From assembly GCA_963697805.1 (NCBI GenBank), contig CAVOPB010000002.1:186001-250000 (forward strand): a stretch of DNA of 64,000 nucleotides, in the 5' to 3' direction. The DNA is from VRUE01 sp963697805 (GTDB lineage Bacteria > Actinomycetota > Thermoleophilia > Solirubrobacterales > 70-9). The notes below the pieces were generated by a model. It was not told where the DNA came from. It did no database searches and worked only from the letters and a program-made list of their open reading frames with translations. Position numbers and translations under genes: made by a program. Of this stretch, positions 32,495 through 42,268 are shown piece after piece; the stretch's first letter is position 1, and every line of letters begins with the position of its first letter.

Positions 32495-34600
32495 GTGCGC
32501 TGCGCAATCGATACCGGAGGGACGTTCACGGATCTAGCCCTCGAGCACGGGGGCGAGGTGCGGATCTTCAAGACCCCGACCACCCCCGCGAACCCCATCG
32601 TGGGCATCCTCGAAGTCCTCGAGCAAGCAGCCGGTGCGCTGGAGATTGACCGCGCCGAGCTGCTCGGGCAGGTCGAGATGCTGATCCACGGGACGACGCG
32701 GGCGACCAACGCGGTTCTCACCGGCGGCACCGCGAAGACCGCGCTGCTCACCACCCTCGGCCACTGCGACATGCTCCTGATCCGCGAAGGCGGCCGCAAC
32801 CGGACGTTCGACTGGAGCGAGGGCTACCAGGACGGGTTCATCCCGCGCTCGCTGACCTTCGAGCTTCCGGAGCGGATCGACGCGCAGGGTAAGATCCTCC
32901 GCCCTCTCGACGAGGGCGCCGTCAAGGAGACGGCCGCGCGGCTGACGGAGATCGACGTCGAGGCGGTCGCCGTGTGCCTGCTCTGGTCGATCGTAAACCC
33001 GGCCCATGAGCTGCGGGTGGGCGAGCTCCTCGACGAGCACCTTCCCGGAGTTCCGTACACGCTCTCCCACGCCCTCAACCCGACCCTTCGCGAGTACCGG
33101 CGCGCCTCCTCGACCGCGATCGACGCCTCTCTGAAGCCGCTGATGACGGAGTCCCTGGGCAACCTCGAGCGGGCGCTCGGCGAAGCCGGCTTCACCGGGG
33201 AGCTGCTGCTGATCTCGACCGCGGGGGGGCTGATGCACACTCGCGAAGCCGTCGCCAAGCCGATCACTTCGATCAACTCCGGACCCGCGATGGCGCCAGT
33301 TGCCGGCCGTCACTTCGCGGCGGCGGACGCGGAGGCCGACAGCGCGATCGTCACCGACACGGGCGGCACCAGCTACGACGTCTCCGTTGTGCGTGGCGGC
33401 CGAATCCCGATGACCCGCGAAGCCTGGCTCGGCGAGCCCTACACCGGCCACATCATCGGCTTCCCCGCCGTCGACGTGAAGAGCATCGGGGCCGGCGGCG
33501 GCAGCATTGCCTGGATCGACGACGGAGGTCTCCTCCACGTCGGCCCGCAGAGCGCCGGGGCGGACCCCGGCCCGGCGGCGTACGGTCGGGGCGGAGAGCT
33601 GCCCACCGTCACCGACGCCTGCCTCGTCCTCGGCTACCTCGACCCCGAGCGCTTCCTCGACGGTGCGATGCGGCTCGACGCCGAGCGGGCGCTCGCCGCG
33701 ATCGCCCGTGACGTCGCCGAGCCGCTCGGCCTCGAGCTCAAGGAGGCCGCCTCCGCGATCCTCGCCCTGGCGACCGAGCAGATGGTCCAGGCGATCAAGG
33801 AGGTCACCGTCGACGCCGGCATCGACCCCCGCGACGCCGCACTGATCGGCGGCGGCGGGGCCGCGGGCCTGAACGGCACGGCCATCATGCGGCGCCTCGG
33901 CTGCCGGACGATGGTCGTCCCCGAGGCCTGCGCGACGCTAAGCGCCGTCGGGGCGCTGATGGCCGACCTCAGCGCCGAGTTCACCGCCGCCTGCTTCACC
34001 TCGACCGACGACTTCGACTGGCCGCGCACCGATCGGGTCCTCGCCGAGCTGCGCGAACGCTGCGAGCGCTTCGCCGCTGAGGTGGGAAGCGAGGACCACG
34101 CGATCGAGATGATCGCCGAGGCCCGCCTCGCGCGTCAGGTCTGGCAGATCGACCTACCCCTGCGCGGCGATTGGTTCGGCGACGACCCCGCGGCGCTGGA
34201 GGCCTTCCTGGCCGACTTCAGGGACCTGCACGACCAGATCTTCGCGGTGCGCGACGACCACTCGGCGGTCGAAATCATCGGCCTGCGGGCGCGGGTCACC
34301 TGTCCGCTACCGGGGGACTCGGAGGGGCGCAAGCACTCCCTGCCGCCGGGCCCAGACGGCGAGCGGGAGATCTACTTCTCCGGCTACGGCTCAATGAGCG
34401 CCAGCGTGCGCTCGCTCGCCGGCCTCGGCGAGGGCGAGCGGCTGCTGGGCCCGGCCCTTGTGGAATCGCCTCTGACCACCATCGTCATCGAGCCGGGCAC
34501 TGTCGCGATGCGCGCCGGGGCCAGCCTGATCATCCGTGATGCCAGCGAGGAAACGGAAGGGGAGGTGGCGAGCAGCCTTGGCGACACAGTCCGCAGCTGA
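32495..34600 (+). CDS. Hydantoinase/oxoprolinase A subunit (copy 1)
   Basis: A 701-residue ASKHA-fold ATPase subunit. The phosphate-1 motif is DTGGTFTDLA at residues 5-14, HGTTRATNAVL near 70 supports it, phosphate-2 is TDTGGTSYDVS near 290, and GAGGGSIAWID lies near 335. Members open cyclic amides (hydantoins, 5-oxoproline, caprolactam) or carboxylate ketones using ATP. With the B subunit, whose start overlaps its end, it should form the active complex. The C-terminal beta domain ends ALVESPLTTIVIEPGT. It is the first gene of a hyuA-hyuB-hyuA-hyuB run. Confidence 0.9.
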   Translation: MRCAIDTGGTFTDLALEHGGEVRIFKTPTTPANPIVGILEVLEQAAGALEIDRAELLGQVEMLIHGTTRATNAVLTGGTAKTALLTTLGHCDMLLIREGGRNRTFDWSEGYQDGFIPRSLTFELPERIDAQGKILRPLDEGAVKETAARLTEIDVEAVAVCLLWSIVNPAHELRVGELLDEHLPGVPYTLSHALNPTLREYRRASSTAIDASLKPLMTESLGNLERALGEAGFTGELLLISTAGGLMHTREAVAKPITSINSGPAMAPVAGRHFAAADAEADSAIVTDTGGTSYDVSVVRGGRIPMTREAWLGEPYTGHIIGFPAVDVKSIGAGGGSIAWIDDGGLLHVGPQSAGADPGPAAYGRGGELPTVTDACLVLGYLDPERFLDGAMRLDAERALAAIARDVAEPLGLELKEAASAILALATEQMVQAIKEVTVDAGIDPRDAALIGGGGAAGLNGTAIMRRLGCRTMVVPEACATLSAVGALMADLSAEFTAACFTSTDDFDWPRTDRVLAELRERCERFAAEVGSEDHAIEMIAEARLARQVWQIDLPLRGDWFGDDPAALEAFLADFRDLHDQIFAVRDDHSAVEIIGLRARVTCPLPGDSEGRKHSLPPGPDGEREIYFSGYGSMSASVRSLAGLGEGERLLGPALVESPLTTIVIEPGTVAMRAGASLIIRDASEETEGEVASSLGDTVRS

Positions 34601-36473
34601 GCGAACGGCGCCGCCCGCAAGCGAGCGCTTCGACCCGGTCGCGCTGGCGGTCATCACCAGCCGTATCCAGGGCATCGTCCGGCGGATGACCAACACCCTC
34701 TTCAAAACCGCTCGCTCCTCGGTGCTCAACACGGCGCGCGACTTCTCGTGCTGCGTGATCACCAAGGACCACGAGATGCTCGCCGCAGGGGAGAGCCTGC
34801 CCATCCACGTGATGAGCGGCCCCGAGCTGATCTCGAAATCGCTGGCGGAGCTGCACCCCGAGATGCGCGCCGGGGATGCGTTCCTGCACAACTCGCCCTA
34901 CCACGGGAACTCCCATGCCGGCGATCACTGCGTCCTCGTGCCCGTGGTCGACGGGGAGGGGCGCCACCACTTTACGGCGATGGTCAAAGCCCACATGGCG
35001 GATATCGGCAACTCGGAGCCAACGACGCTCTGGGCCAACGCCCGCGACGTGTACCACGAGGGGGCACTGATCTTCCCCGGCGTGCTGGTTCAGCGGGATT
35101 ACCGGGACGTTCCGGAGATGATCGAGATGTGCCGCACCCGCCTGCGGGTCCCTGACGTCTGGTACGCGGACTTCCTCGGCATGATCGGAGCCGCGCGCAT
35201 CGGAGAGCAGGAGGTGCTCGCGATGGGGGAGGAGCTGGGTTGGGAGGCGCTGCATGCCTACACCGAGGCCTGGTTCGACTACAGCGAGGAGATGATGGCG
35301 AGCGCAATCCGGGCCATGCCCGCCGGCCACAGCGTCGCCCACAACCAGCACGATCCCCTTCCCGACGCGGGGATCGAGGAGGGCGTCCCGGTCAAGGTCA
35401 GCGTCAAGGTCGACCCGCGGGCGGCCCGTATCGAGGTTGACCTCCGCGACAATCTCGATTGCCTGCCCTGCGGCATCAACCTGACCGAGGCGACCAGCCG
35501 CACCGCGGCGATGATCGGAATCTTCAACAGCCTGCCGATTGCGGTCCCGCCCAACGCTGGCAGCTTCCGCCGCCTGGACATCCTGATCCGCGAGAACTGC
35601 ATCGTCGGCATCCCCCGCCACCCCGCCAGCTGCTCGACGGCGACGACGGGCCTCGCCGATCGGGCGGCGAACGCCACCCAGCGGGCGATAGCCGAGCTCG
35701 ACGACGGGCTGGGGATGGCGGAGACCGGCACCCTGACGGCGGCGGTCGCCGACATCTCCGGTCGCGACCCCCGCCACGGCGACGCCCCCTTCGTCAACCT
35801 GATGATCCTCGGTCTGACCGGCGGCGCCGGCCATGCCCGCGCCGACGGTTGGCCCGTATCAGGCGAGGTCGGCGACGGTGGGACGATGCTGCGCGACTCG
35901 ACGGAGGTCGACGAGCTGCTCTACCCGATCATCATCTGGGCCGACCGCTTCGTCGCCGACAGCGGCGGCCCGGGACGCTTCCGCGGCGCCCCCGCTTCCT
36001 ACGTCGAGTACGGCCCGGCCGACACGGAGATCCGCGCGATGTGGTCGACCGACGGTTACGTCCATCCCGCGATCGGCGCTCGGGGCGGCCACCCCGGGAC
36101 GCCGGCGCGCCAGTACCTCAGGCGAGCCGACGGCTCGGTCGAGGAGCTACCCGGCTGGGGCGAGCTGAGGCTCGCCCCGGGCGACACCGTCTACGCGATT
36201 TCGACCTCCGGCGGCGGCTACGGGCCGCCATGGGAGCGGGACGTGAAGATGGTGCTCGACGATTTCGACAGCGGGCTCGTCAGCCGCAAGCAGGCCGCCG
36301 AGGTCTACGGAGTCATCGTCGACGAGGCGGGCCGGCTCGACGCGGCGGCGACCGATTCGCGGCGGGAGCGGGCCCGGGAAGCCCGCGAGCAGCCGAGGCC
36401 GCCCGAGTTCGCCCGGCAGGCCCAGCTGATCGCCGACCAACTCGCGAACTACGTGCGTCCCCCGCGGAGCTGA
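34578..36473 (+). CDS. Hydantoinase/oxoprolinase B subunit (copy 1)
   Basis: A 631-residue HyuB-family protein. The N-terminal family block reads DPVALAVITSRIQGIVRRM then TNTLFKTARSSVLNTARDFS. HNSPYHGNSHAGDH near residue 110 and the C-terminal GGPGRFRGAPASYVEYGP and ISTSGGGYGPPWERD are typical. The inferred TTG start (34578) lies inside the end of hyuA1. Its TGA overlaps the ATG of hyuA2 (TGATG), so the four subunits are translated as a coupled set. Lactam or hydantoin ring opening is the likely role. Confidence 0.88.
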   Translation: MATQSAAERTAPPASERFDPVALAVITSRIQGIVRRMTNTLFKTARSSVLNTARDFSCCVITKDHEMLAAGESLPIHVMSGPELISKSLAELHPEMRAGDAFLHNSPYHGNSHAGDHCVLVPVVDGEGRHHFTAMVKAHMADIGNSEPTTLWANARDVYHEGALIFPGVLVQRDYRDVPEMIEMCRTRLRVPDVWYADFLGMIGAARIGEQEVLAMGEELGWEALHAYTEAWFDYSEEMMASAIRAMPAGHSVAHNQHDPLPDAGIEEGVPVKVSVKVDPRAARIEVDLRDNLDCLPCGINLTEATSRTAAMIGIFNSLPIAVPPNAGSFRRLDILIRENCIVGIPRHPASCSTATTGLADRAANATQRAIAELDDGLGMAETGTLTAAVADISGRDPRHGDAPFVNLMILGLTGGAGHARADGWPVSGEVGDGGTMLRDSTEVDELLYPIIIWADRFVADSGGPGRFRGAPASYVEYGPADTEIRAMWSTDGYVHPAIGARGGHPGTPARQYLRRADGSVEELPGWGELRLAPGDTVYAISTSGGGYGPPWERDVKMVLDDFDSGLVSRKQAAEVYGVIVDEAGRLDAAATDSRRERAREAREQPRPPEFARQAQLIADQLANYVRPPRS

Positions 36474-38560
36474 TGAACCCCGGCGACGAGGCACGAATCA
36501 CCTGCGACATCGGCGGCACCTTCACCGACGTCGTCGTCAGCGACGCCGCCGGCGGGCTGACCCTGGCGAAGTCGCTGACCCGTCCCGAGCGGCTCTTCGA
36601 CGGCCTGCGCGGCGCCCTGGCCGGAGCCGCCGCCCAGCTCGGCGAGGATCTCCCCGACCTGCTCGGGCGCACCTCACTCTTCATCTTCAGCACGACGCAG
36701 GCCACCAACGCGATCCTCGAGAGCAAGACGGCGAGGACAGCGTTCCTGTGCACCGAGGGCTTCCCCGACATCCTCGTCCGTCGCGAGGGGGGCTCGCTGC
36801 GCCCCTACGACTACTCGCGCCCCTTCCCCGCGCCCTACGTTCCGCGCCGCTTCACCTTCGAGATCCCAGAGCGGATCGACGTCCACGGGTCGGTGATCTC
36901 GCCGCTCGACGAGGAGGCGTCCCGCTCCGCCCTCCTCGCCGCGCGGGAGCAGGGCATCGAGGCCGTGTCGGTGTGCCTGCTCTGGGCGACTGCGAACCCG
37001 GCCCACGAGCTCGCCCTCGCCGAGCTGATCGAGGAGGAGATGCCCGGCGTCCCCTACTCGCTTTCGCACCGCGTCAACCCGATCGTCCGCGAGTACCGGC
37101 GCGCGTCCAGCACCGCGATCGACGCCTCGCTGAGGCCCCTGATGCAGCGCCACCTCCCCGAGATCGCAAGTGGCCTGGAGTCCGAGGGCTTCGCCGGCGA
37201 GCTGCTCGCCGCAACCTCAGTCGGAGGGGCCGTGCCGATGTCGGAGCTGATCTCCAGCCCGCTCCTCTCGGTTCGCTCGGGCCCGTCGCTTGCCCCGGTC
37301 GCGGCGCGGACGATCGCGGCTAGGGAGACGGGAAGCGAGGACGTGATCGTCTGCGATGCCGGCGGGACCAGCTTCGAGGTCGGCCTGGTCCGCGACGGCG
37401 ACCTCGTGTTCACCAACGAGACCTGGCTCGGCGAGCCGTTCGCGGGCCATCTCACCGGCCTCTCCTCGGTCGACGTCCGCAGCATCGGGGCCGGCGGCGG
37501 CTCGATCGCCTGGGTCGACTTGGGCGGTCTGCTCCGGGTCGGGCCCGAGAGCGCCGGCGCCGATCCGGGCCCGGCGTGCTACGGGCGCGGCGGCAGCCGG
37601 CCGACGGTCACCGACGCGGCGCTGACACTCGGCTACGTCGATCCCGACCGCTTCCTCGGTGGCGCCATGAAACTGGATCTGGCCGGGGCCGAAGCGGTCA
37701 TCTCGGAGCTCGCCGAGGCACTCTCGATCGCTCCCAAAGAGGCGGCCCACGCGGTTCTCTCGGTCGCCAACGAGCGAATGATCGCGGCCATTCAGGAACT
37801 GACCGTCAACGAGGGGGTCGACCCTCGCGACAGCACGCTGGTCGCAGGCGGCGGAGCCGCCGGGTTGACGATCCTGCCGATCGCGCGCGAGCTCGGCTGC
37901 CGCCAAGTCCTGATCCCAAAGGCCGCCGGCGTCCTCGCCGCCTTCGGCGGGCAGCACAGCGACATCGTCCGCGAGGTCACCGCACCACACGCGACCCACT
38001 CGCAGGACTTCGATTTCGATGGCGTGGCGGCGACCATCGGCGACCTGCGTCGGCGTATGGCCGAGTTCGAGGGGCAGCTGCCGGACAGCTTCGACGGCAG
38101 GGTGAGCCGCCGCTATTTCGTCGAGGCGCGCTACGCCTACCAGGTCTGGGACGTGCCGATCCCGCTGGCCGGCGAGGGGGTACCGGACCAGGCCTCCCTG
38201 GATGCCCTGATCGAAAGCTTCCACGACGCACACGAGCGGATCTTCGCCGTCAGAGAGCCCGGCCAAAAAATCGAGATGAGCCAGTGGAAGGGCCGGGTCG
38301 TCGTCGGCACCAGTAAGCCGGCCGCGGCAACCGAGCGCCGCTCGAGCGGCGGGGCCGCCAACGGCAGCGGGCGCCGGGTCGCCTTCATGCCGGACCTGGG
38401 CGAGGTCGAGGTTCCGATCCACCTCGGCGCCGACATGGCCCCCGGCGCCACCGCCGAGGGGCCGGCGATCGTGATCGAGCCGGAGACGACCGTGGTCGTC
38501 TATCCGGGCTGGACGGCCCAGGTGACCGATTCGGGCAACTACCGACTGGAGTTCGGATGA
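36473..38560 (+). CDS. Hydantoinase/oxoprolinase A subunit (copy 2)
   Basis: A 695-residue HyuA-type subunit from the ATG at 36473. The motifs are DIGGTFTDVVVS at residues 12-23, FSTTQATNAILE near 78, CDAGGTSFEVG near 295 and GAGGGSIAWVD. It is clearly more distant from copies 1 and 3 than they are from each other; for example, the HGTTRATN segment reads FSTTQATN here. A different ring substrate is therefore likely. The longer open frame upstream is a shadow of hyuB1. The end overlaps the next ATG by four bases. Confidence 0.9.
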   Translation: MNPGDEARITCDIGGTFTDVVVSDAAGGLTLAKSLTRPERLFDGLRGALAGAAAQLGEDLPDLLGRTSLFIFSTTQATNAILESKTARTAFLCTEGFPDILVRREGGSLRPYDYSRPFPAPYVPRRFTFEIPERIDVHGSVISPLDEEASRSALLAAREQGIEAVSVCLLWATANPAHELALAELIEEEMPGVPYSLSHRVNPIVREYRRASSTAIDASLRPLMQRHLPEIASGLESEGFAGELLAATSVGGAVPMSELISSPLLSVRSGPSLAPVAARTIAARETGSEDVIVCDAGGTSFEVGLVRDGDLVFTNETWLGEPFAGHLTGLSSVDVRSIGAGGGSIAWVDLGGLLRVGPESAGADPGPACYGRGGSRPTVTDAALTLGYVDPDRFLGGAMKLDLAGAEAVISELAEALSIAPKEAAHAVLSVANERMIAAIQELTVNEGVDPRDSTLVAGGGAAGLTILPIARELGCRQVLIPKAAGVLAAFGGQHSDIVREVTAPHATHSQDFDFDGVAATIGDLRRRMAEFEGQLPDSFDGRVSRRYFVEARYAYQVWDVPIPLAGEGVPDQASLDALIESFHDAHERIFAVREPGQKIEMSQWKGRVVVGTSKPAAATERRSSGGAANGSGRRVAFMPDLGEVEVPIHLGADMAPGATAEGPAIVIEPETTVVVYPGWTAQVTDSGNYRLEFG

Positions 38561-40386
38561 CGCAGGAAGCAGGAGCCGCCCAGACCGACCCGGCTGAGGG
38601 CCTCGTCGACCCGACGCTGCTCGCCGTCCTCGCGCACCGGTTCGAAGCGATCGTCCGCGAGATGACGAACACCCTCTTCCGCACCGGGCGCTCGTCGATC
38701 CTCAACATGGCGCGGGACTTCTCGTGCTCCATCATCACCGCCGACGACCAGCTCTTAGCCGCCGCCGAGGGCCTGCAGGTGCACGTGCTGGGCGCCGGTC
38801 TGCAGACCCGCTCGATGCGCGAGCTGCATCCGGACCTGAGGGAGGGCGACGCCTTCCTCCACAACGACCCGATTCTCGGCAACACCCACACCGCCGACCA
38901 CACGATCCTGGTGCCCGTCTTCGTCGACGGCGAGCACGTCTTCACCGCTTCGGCCAAGGCGCACCAGGCGGACTGCGGCAACGCCGAACCGTCGACCTAC
39001 GTCGCCTACGTCGAGGATGTCTACGCGGAGGGGGGGCTGGTCTTTCCCTGCGTCAGGGTCCAGCAGGACTACCGCGACGTCGACGACATCATCCGGATGT
39101 GCAAACGGCGGATCCGGGTCCCGGAGGTCTGGTACGGCGACTACCTGGCGGCCGTCGGCGCGGCCCGGATCGGCGAGCGGCGGGTCCATGAGGTGGTCGA
39201 GCGGTACGGGCTCGAGACGATCAAGGCGTTCGTCCGCGAGTGGCTCGACTACTCCGAGCGCTCGATGGAGCAGGCGATCCGCAGGCTTCCGGCGCAACGC
39301 TTGGAACGGCGCTCCCGCCACGACCCGATTCCGGGCCTGCCCGAGGGCGTCGAGGTCAAGGTGGTCGCCGAGGTAGATCCCGAGGGGGGGAAGGTCACGT
39401 TCGACCTCCGCGACAATCCGGACTGCATCCCCTTCGGCCTCAACGTGTCGGAGTACTGCGCGCGCGGCGGCTGCATGATCGCGCTGCTCAACTGCCTCGA
39501 CGAGGACATCCCGCGCAACGCCGGCTCCTTCCGGCGGGTCGAGGTGCTGCTGCGTGAGGGATCGATAGCCGGTGGGCTGGTCGAACCGTATTCCGCCTCC
39601 GTCTCGACGACGAACGTCCTCAACCGGATCATCAACGCCGCGCAGAGCTCCTTCTGCCAGCTCGGCGACGGGCGCGGGCTCGCGGAGGGGGCCGGCGCGC
39701 TGGGCGTCGGCTTCGCCGTCTTCTCCGGGACCTACGAGAGCGGAAACCCTTACGTGAGCGAGATGGTGATCGGCAACAACGGCGGCCCCGCCTCGCCGCA
39801 CTGCGACGGGTGGATCACCTATGCCATGCCGGACTGCTCGAAGACGGTCTACATCGACAGCGTCGAGATGCTGGAGCGGATGTACCCGCTGAGATTTCGA
39901 TCGCTGCGGCTGTTGCCCGACTCCGGCGGTGCGGGGCGGCTGCGCGGGGGCCCTGCCTCCGAGGTCGTCTACGGGCCCTCGGTGACGCCGATGCGCGCCT
40001 TCTACCTGGCCGACTTCGCGCACAACCCGCCGCAGGGAGTCCTCGGCGGCCAGCCCGGCGTGGCGGCGTCCGCCAGCGTGATCGGCGCCGACGGCAGCGA
40101 GCGGGCGACCGAGCCGGTAGGCGACTCGCTGTTGGAGCCGGGGCAGTGGATCCGCGGCGTCGAGGCCGGCGGGGGCGGATACGGCGACCCGCTCGATCGC
40201 GACCCCGAGGCCGTCCTCGAAGACGTGCTCGAAGGATGGGTCAGCGAGGACGCCGCCGCGGGCGTCTACGGGGTCGTCCTGCGTGCGGAGCTCCCGCCCG
40301 GCGGGCTGGGCGTGGACGAGGAGGCGACGCGGATCCGGCGAGAGGAGCTGCGGGCGACCCGCAGCGAGGGCGGCGGAGCGGAGTGA
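38557..40386 (+). CDS. Hydantoinase/oxoprolinase B subunit (copy 2)
   Basis: A 609-residue HyuB-type subunit, start fixed by the ATGA overlap with copy-2 A. It has VLAHRFEAIVREMTNTLFRTGRSS at the start, HNDPILGNTHTADHT near residue 110 (HNSPYHGNSHAGDH in copies 1 and 3) and GGGGYGDPLDRDPE near 535. The divergence of the same segments as in its A partner shows that A2 and B2 evolved as a pair. It ends the four-gene set; an operator-like site follows before the aminotransferase gene. Confidence 0.88.
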   Translation: MTQEAGAAQTDPAEGLVDPTLLAVLAHRFEAIVREMTNTLFRTGRSSILNMARDFSCSIITADDQLLAAAEGLQVHVLGAGLQTRSMRELHPDLREGDAFLHNDPILGNTHTADHTILVPVFVDGEHVFTASAKAHQADCGNAEPSTYVAYVEDVYAEGGLVFPCVRVQQDYRDVDDIIRMCKRRIRVPEVWYGDYLAAVGAARIGERRVHEVVERYGLETIKAFVREWLDYSERSMEQAIRRLPAQRLERRSRHDPIPGLPEGVEVKVVAEVDPEGGKVTFDLRDNPDCIPFGLNVSEYCARGGCMIALLNCLDEDIPRNAGSFRRVEVLLREGSIAGGLVEPYSASVSTTNVLNRIINAAQSSFCQLGDGRGLAEGAGALGVGFAVFSGTYESGNPYVSEMVIGNNGGPASPHCDGWITYAMPDCSKTVYIDSVEMLERMYPLRFRSLRLLPDSGGAGRLRGGPASEVVYGPSVTPMRAFYLADFAHNPPQGVLGGQPGVAASASVIGADGSERATEPVGDSLLEPGQWIRGVEAGGGGYGDPLDRDPEAVLEDVLEGWVSEDAAAGVYGVVLRAELPPGGLGVDEEATRIRREELRATRSEGGGAE

Positions 40387-40432
40387 GCCATAGGTCATAT
40401 GGGCCGCCAGAGGTTCTGGAACGTCATAGCGA

Positions 40433-40446
40433 ACCGACTGATCGAT
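40433..40446. promoter_or_regulatory. Operator-like site D (ACCGACTGATCGAT)
   Basis: Matches the reverse complement of site C in 13 of 14 positions and lies 38 bases upstream of the aminotransferase-1 start, so this gene probably has its own promoter. Confidence 0.55.
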
Positions 40447-40483
40447 ATGAGAACTGCATCGATTCGAACCAGAGGAGCGACAA

Positions 40484-41776
40484 ATGCCTGACGAAGTGAC
40501 GAGTGCGATCGAAGACCGGTATCGACAGATGACGCCGCGCTCGGCGCAGCTGATGGAGCGCGCCGCCGAGTCGATGCCCCGCGGCCTGACCCGCACCCTC
40601 GCCTGGTTCCCCCCATACCCGGCGGTCTTCGACCGCGGCTCCGGAGCCGCGGTCTACGACGTCGACGGCAACCGCTACCTCGACCTTTTCAGCAACGGTC
40701 TCAGCCTGATCCATGGCCACTCCTACGGTCCGATCGAGGAGGCGCTGCAGCAGGCGCTTTCCCGCGGCACCGCCTGGCCGGGGGCATCGGAGCCACAGAT
40801 CGAGTTCGCGGAGATGCTCTGCCGGCGGGTACCCGGCGAGGTGCAGGTCCGCTTCGCCAACACCGGCACCGAGGCGACCATGCTCGCGGTCAAGCTCGCC
40901 CGCCACGTGACCGGCCGCCGGGTGGTGGTCAAGGCGTGGCACGCCTACCACGGCTCCTACGACGACCTCGAGGTGGGACTGCAGGAGCGCCCCGAGGAAC
41001 CGGGACGGGTCGCCCTGGCGACCTTCGGGGCGATCGAGACCTACGCCGCGGCGCTGGAACGCGGCGGCGACGACGTGGCGGCGATCATCGTCGAGCCCGT
41101 TCAGTACACGGGCGTGGTGACCCCGCCACCGGACGGATTCCTGCCGCAGCTGCGCCAGCTCGCCGATGAGGCGGGCGTGCTGCTGATCCTCGACGACTGC
41201 CTGATGTTCAGGCTCGCCGAGGGCGGCTCCGCGGAGAGGTTCGGCTTCGAGGCCGACATGACCTGTCTCGGCAAGTGGATCGGCGGCGGCCTCCCGGTCG
41301 GCGTCCTCGCCGCGCCTCCCGAGATGATGGCCAGCTTCGACCTGCATCCCGATCATCCGCTCTACCACGGCGGCTCGTTCAACGGCAACGTGCTCGGGAT
41401 GATCGCCGGAGCGATCGCCCTGCGAGACCTCACCGCCGCGGCGATCGCCCGGATCGACGATCAGGCGGAGTGGCTCAGGGCGGAGATCTCCGCCGCCGCG
41501 ACGGCGAGCGACCTGCCCGTCCTCACCGCAGGCGTCGGCTCGGCCTTTGGCGTCTACGTGCTCGACAGGCCCGACGGCGAGATCGACTGGGCGGCCAGCT
41601 CGATGCTCCACCTGGCGGCGGTGACCCGGGGCGTCTACTTCGGGTCCGGTGGCGAGTTCGGCCTGCCGACCGTGCTCGGCGAGGACGAGCTCGCCCAGGC
41701 GGGGGAGGCGATCGGCCAGGCGATAGCCGACGTCGCAGCCGCCCGAGCGGGCATCCCGGGGGCGGCGGCCCCGTGA
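40484..41776 (+). CDS. Class-III PLP aminotransferase (GSA-aminomutase-like, copy 1)
   Basis: A 430-residue fold-type-I PLP enzyme. The N-terminus reads PRGLTRTLAWFPPYP as in glutamate-1-semialdehyde aminomutase relatives. ANTGTEATMLAVKLAR near residue 125 binds the PLP phosphate. The pyridine-binding Asp is in LLILDDCLMFRL near 230, which replaces the common LIFDEV motif. The Schiff-base Lys is in LGKWIGGGLPVG near 260. It could be an omega-transaminase for an amino acid released by the Hyu enzymes, or an aminomutase. It converges with RidA copy 1. Confidence 0.88.
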   Translation: MPDEVTSAIEDRYRQMTPRSAQLMERAAESMPRGLTRTLAWFPPYPAVFDRGSGAAVYDVDGNRYLDLFSNGLSLIHGHSYGPIEEALQQALSRGTAWPGASEPQIEFAEMLCRRVPGEVQVRFANTGTEATMLAVKLARHVTGRRVVVKAWHAYHGSYDDLEVGLQERPEEPGRVALATFGAIETYAAALERGGDDVAAIIVEPVQYTGVVTPPPDGFLPQLRQLADEAGVLLILDDCLMFRLAEGGSAERFGFEADMTCLGKWIGGGLPVGVLAAPPEMMASFDLHPDHPLYHGGSFNGNVLGMIAGAIALRDLTAAAIARIDDQAEWLRAEISAAATASDLPVLTAGVGSAFGVYVLDRPDGEIDWAASSMLHLAAVTRGVYFGSGGEFGLPTVLGEDELAQAGEAIGQAIADVAAARAGIPGAAAP

Positions 41777-41783
41777 GGCTGGC

Positions 41784-42167
41784 TCAGGCCTCGGGCACGA
41801 ACGCGACCGCGTCGATCTCTATGTGGGCGCCGACGAGAAGGCCCGCGACCTGGACTGTCGCGCTTGCGGGCAGGGTGTCGCCGAAGCGCTCCTCACGGGC
41901 CTCTGAGTACCCCGAATAGTCGTCGAGCGAGGTGACGAACGCGTTTATCTTGACGATGTGGGACATGTCGGCTCCCATTTCGTCGAGGGTGCGTTCGATG
42001 TTGTCAAAGGTCGCCCTCGCCTCTGCTCCCATGCCACCGGAGACCACCTTCCCGTCCGCGCCGAAACCTACGTTTCCGGACACGTGAATCAAGCGGCCGG
42101 CTCCTTGCACCGCGACGGCGTCGCTGAAGCCGCTGGAGGGATTGGTGGTGAGGCGCTCGATTCCCAT
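41784..42167 (-). CDS. RidA/YjgF-family deaminase (copy 1)
   Basis: A 127-residue RidA-fold protein. The family hydrolyses reactive enamines/imines formed by PLP or flavin amine-oxidising enzymes. GRLIHVSGNVGFGADGKV, FDNIERTLDEMGADMSHIVKINAFVTS and the end HIEIDAVAFVPEA are typical. The active-site Arg and Glu positions usual for RidA are not obvious, so it may belong to an Rid subgroup. The ATG has GGAGAAGA upstream. It sits beside an aminotransferase, as does copy 2. Confidence 0.88.
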   Translation of the reverse strand: MGIERLTTNPSSGFSDAVAVQGAGRLIHVSGNVGFGADGKVVSGGMGAEARATFDNIERTLDEMGADMSHIVKINAFVTSLDDYSGYSEAREERFGDTLPASATVQVAGLLVGAHIEIDAVAFVPEA

Positions 42168-42221
42168 GCTCTTCTCCGTTCTGGTGTCGTGCGGCCGGGT
42201 TGCATTCCGGACGTTTGGTTT

Positions 42222-42238
42222 GATATACGAATATATTC
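42222..42238. promoter_or_regulatory. AT-rich imperfect palindrome between ridA1 and the TetR gene
   Basis: GATATA (42222-42227) and TATATTC (42232-42238) are near-inverted arms around CGAA in the divergent intergenic region. It may be the operator of the TetR regulator, a -10 region, or both. It does not match sites A-G. Confidence 0.35.
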
Positions 42239-42268
42239 TCTACTCCTGGGTGAGGAAGGGGGTTTTGG

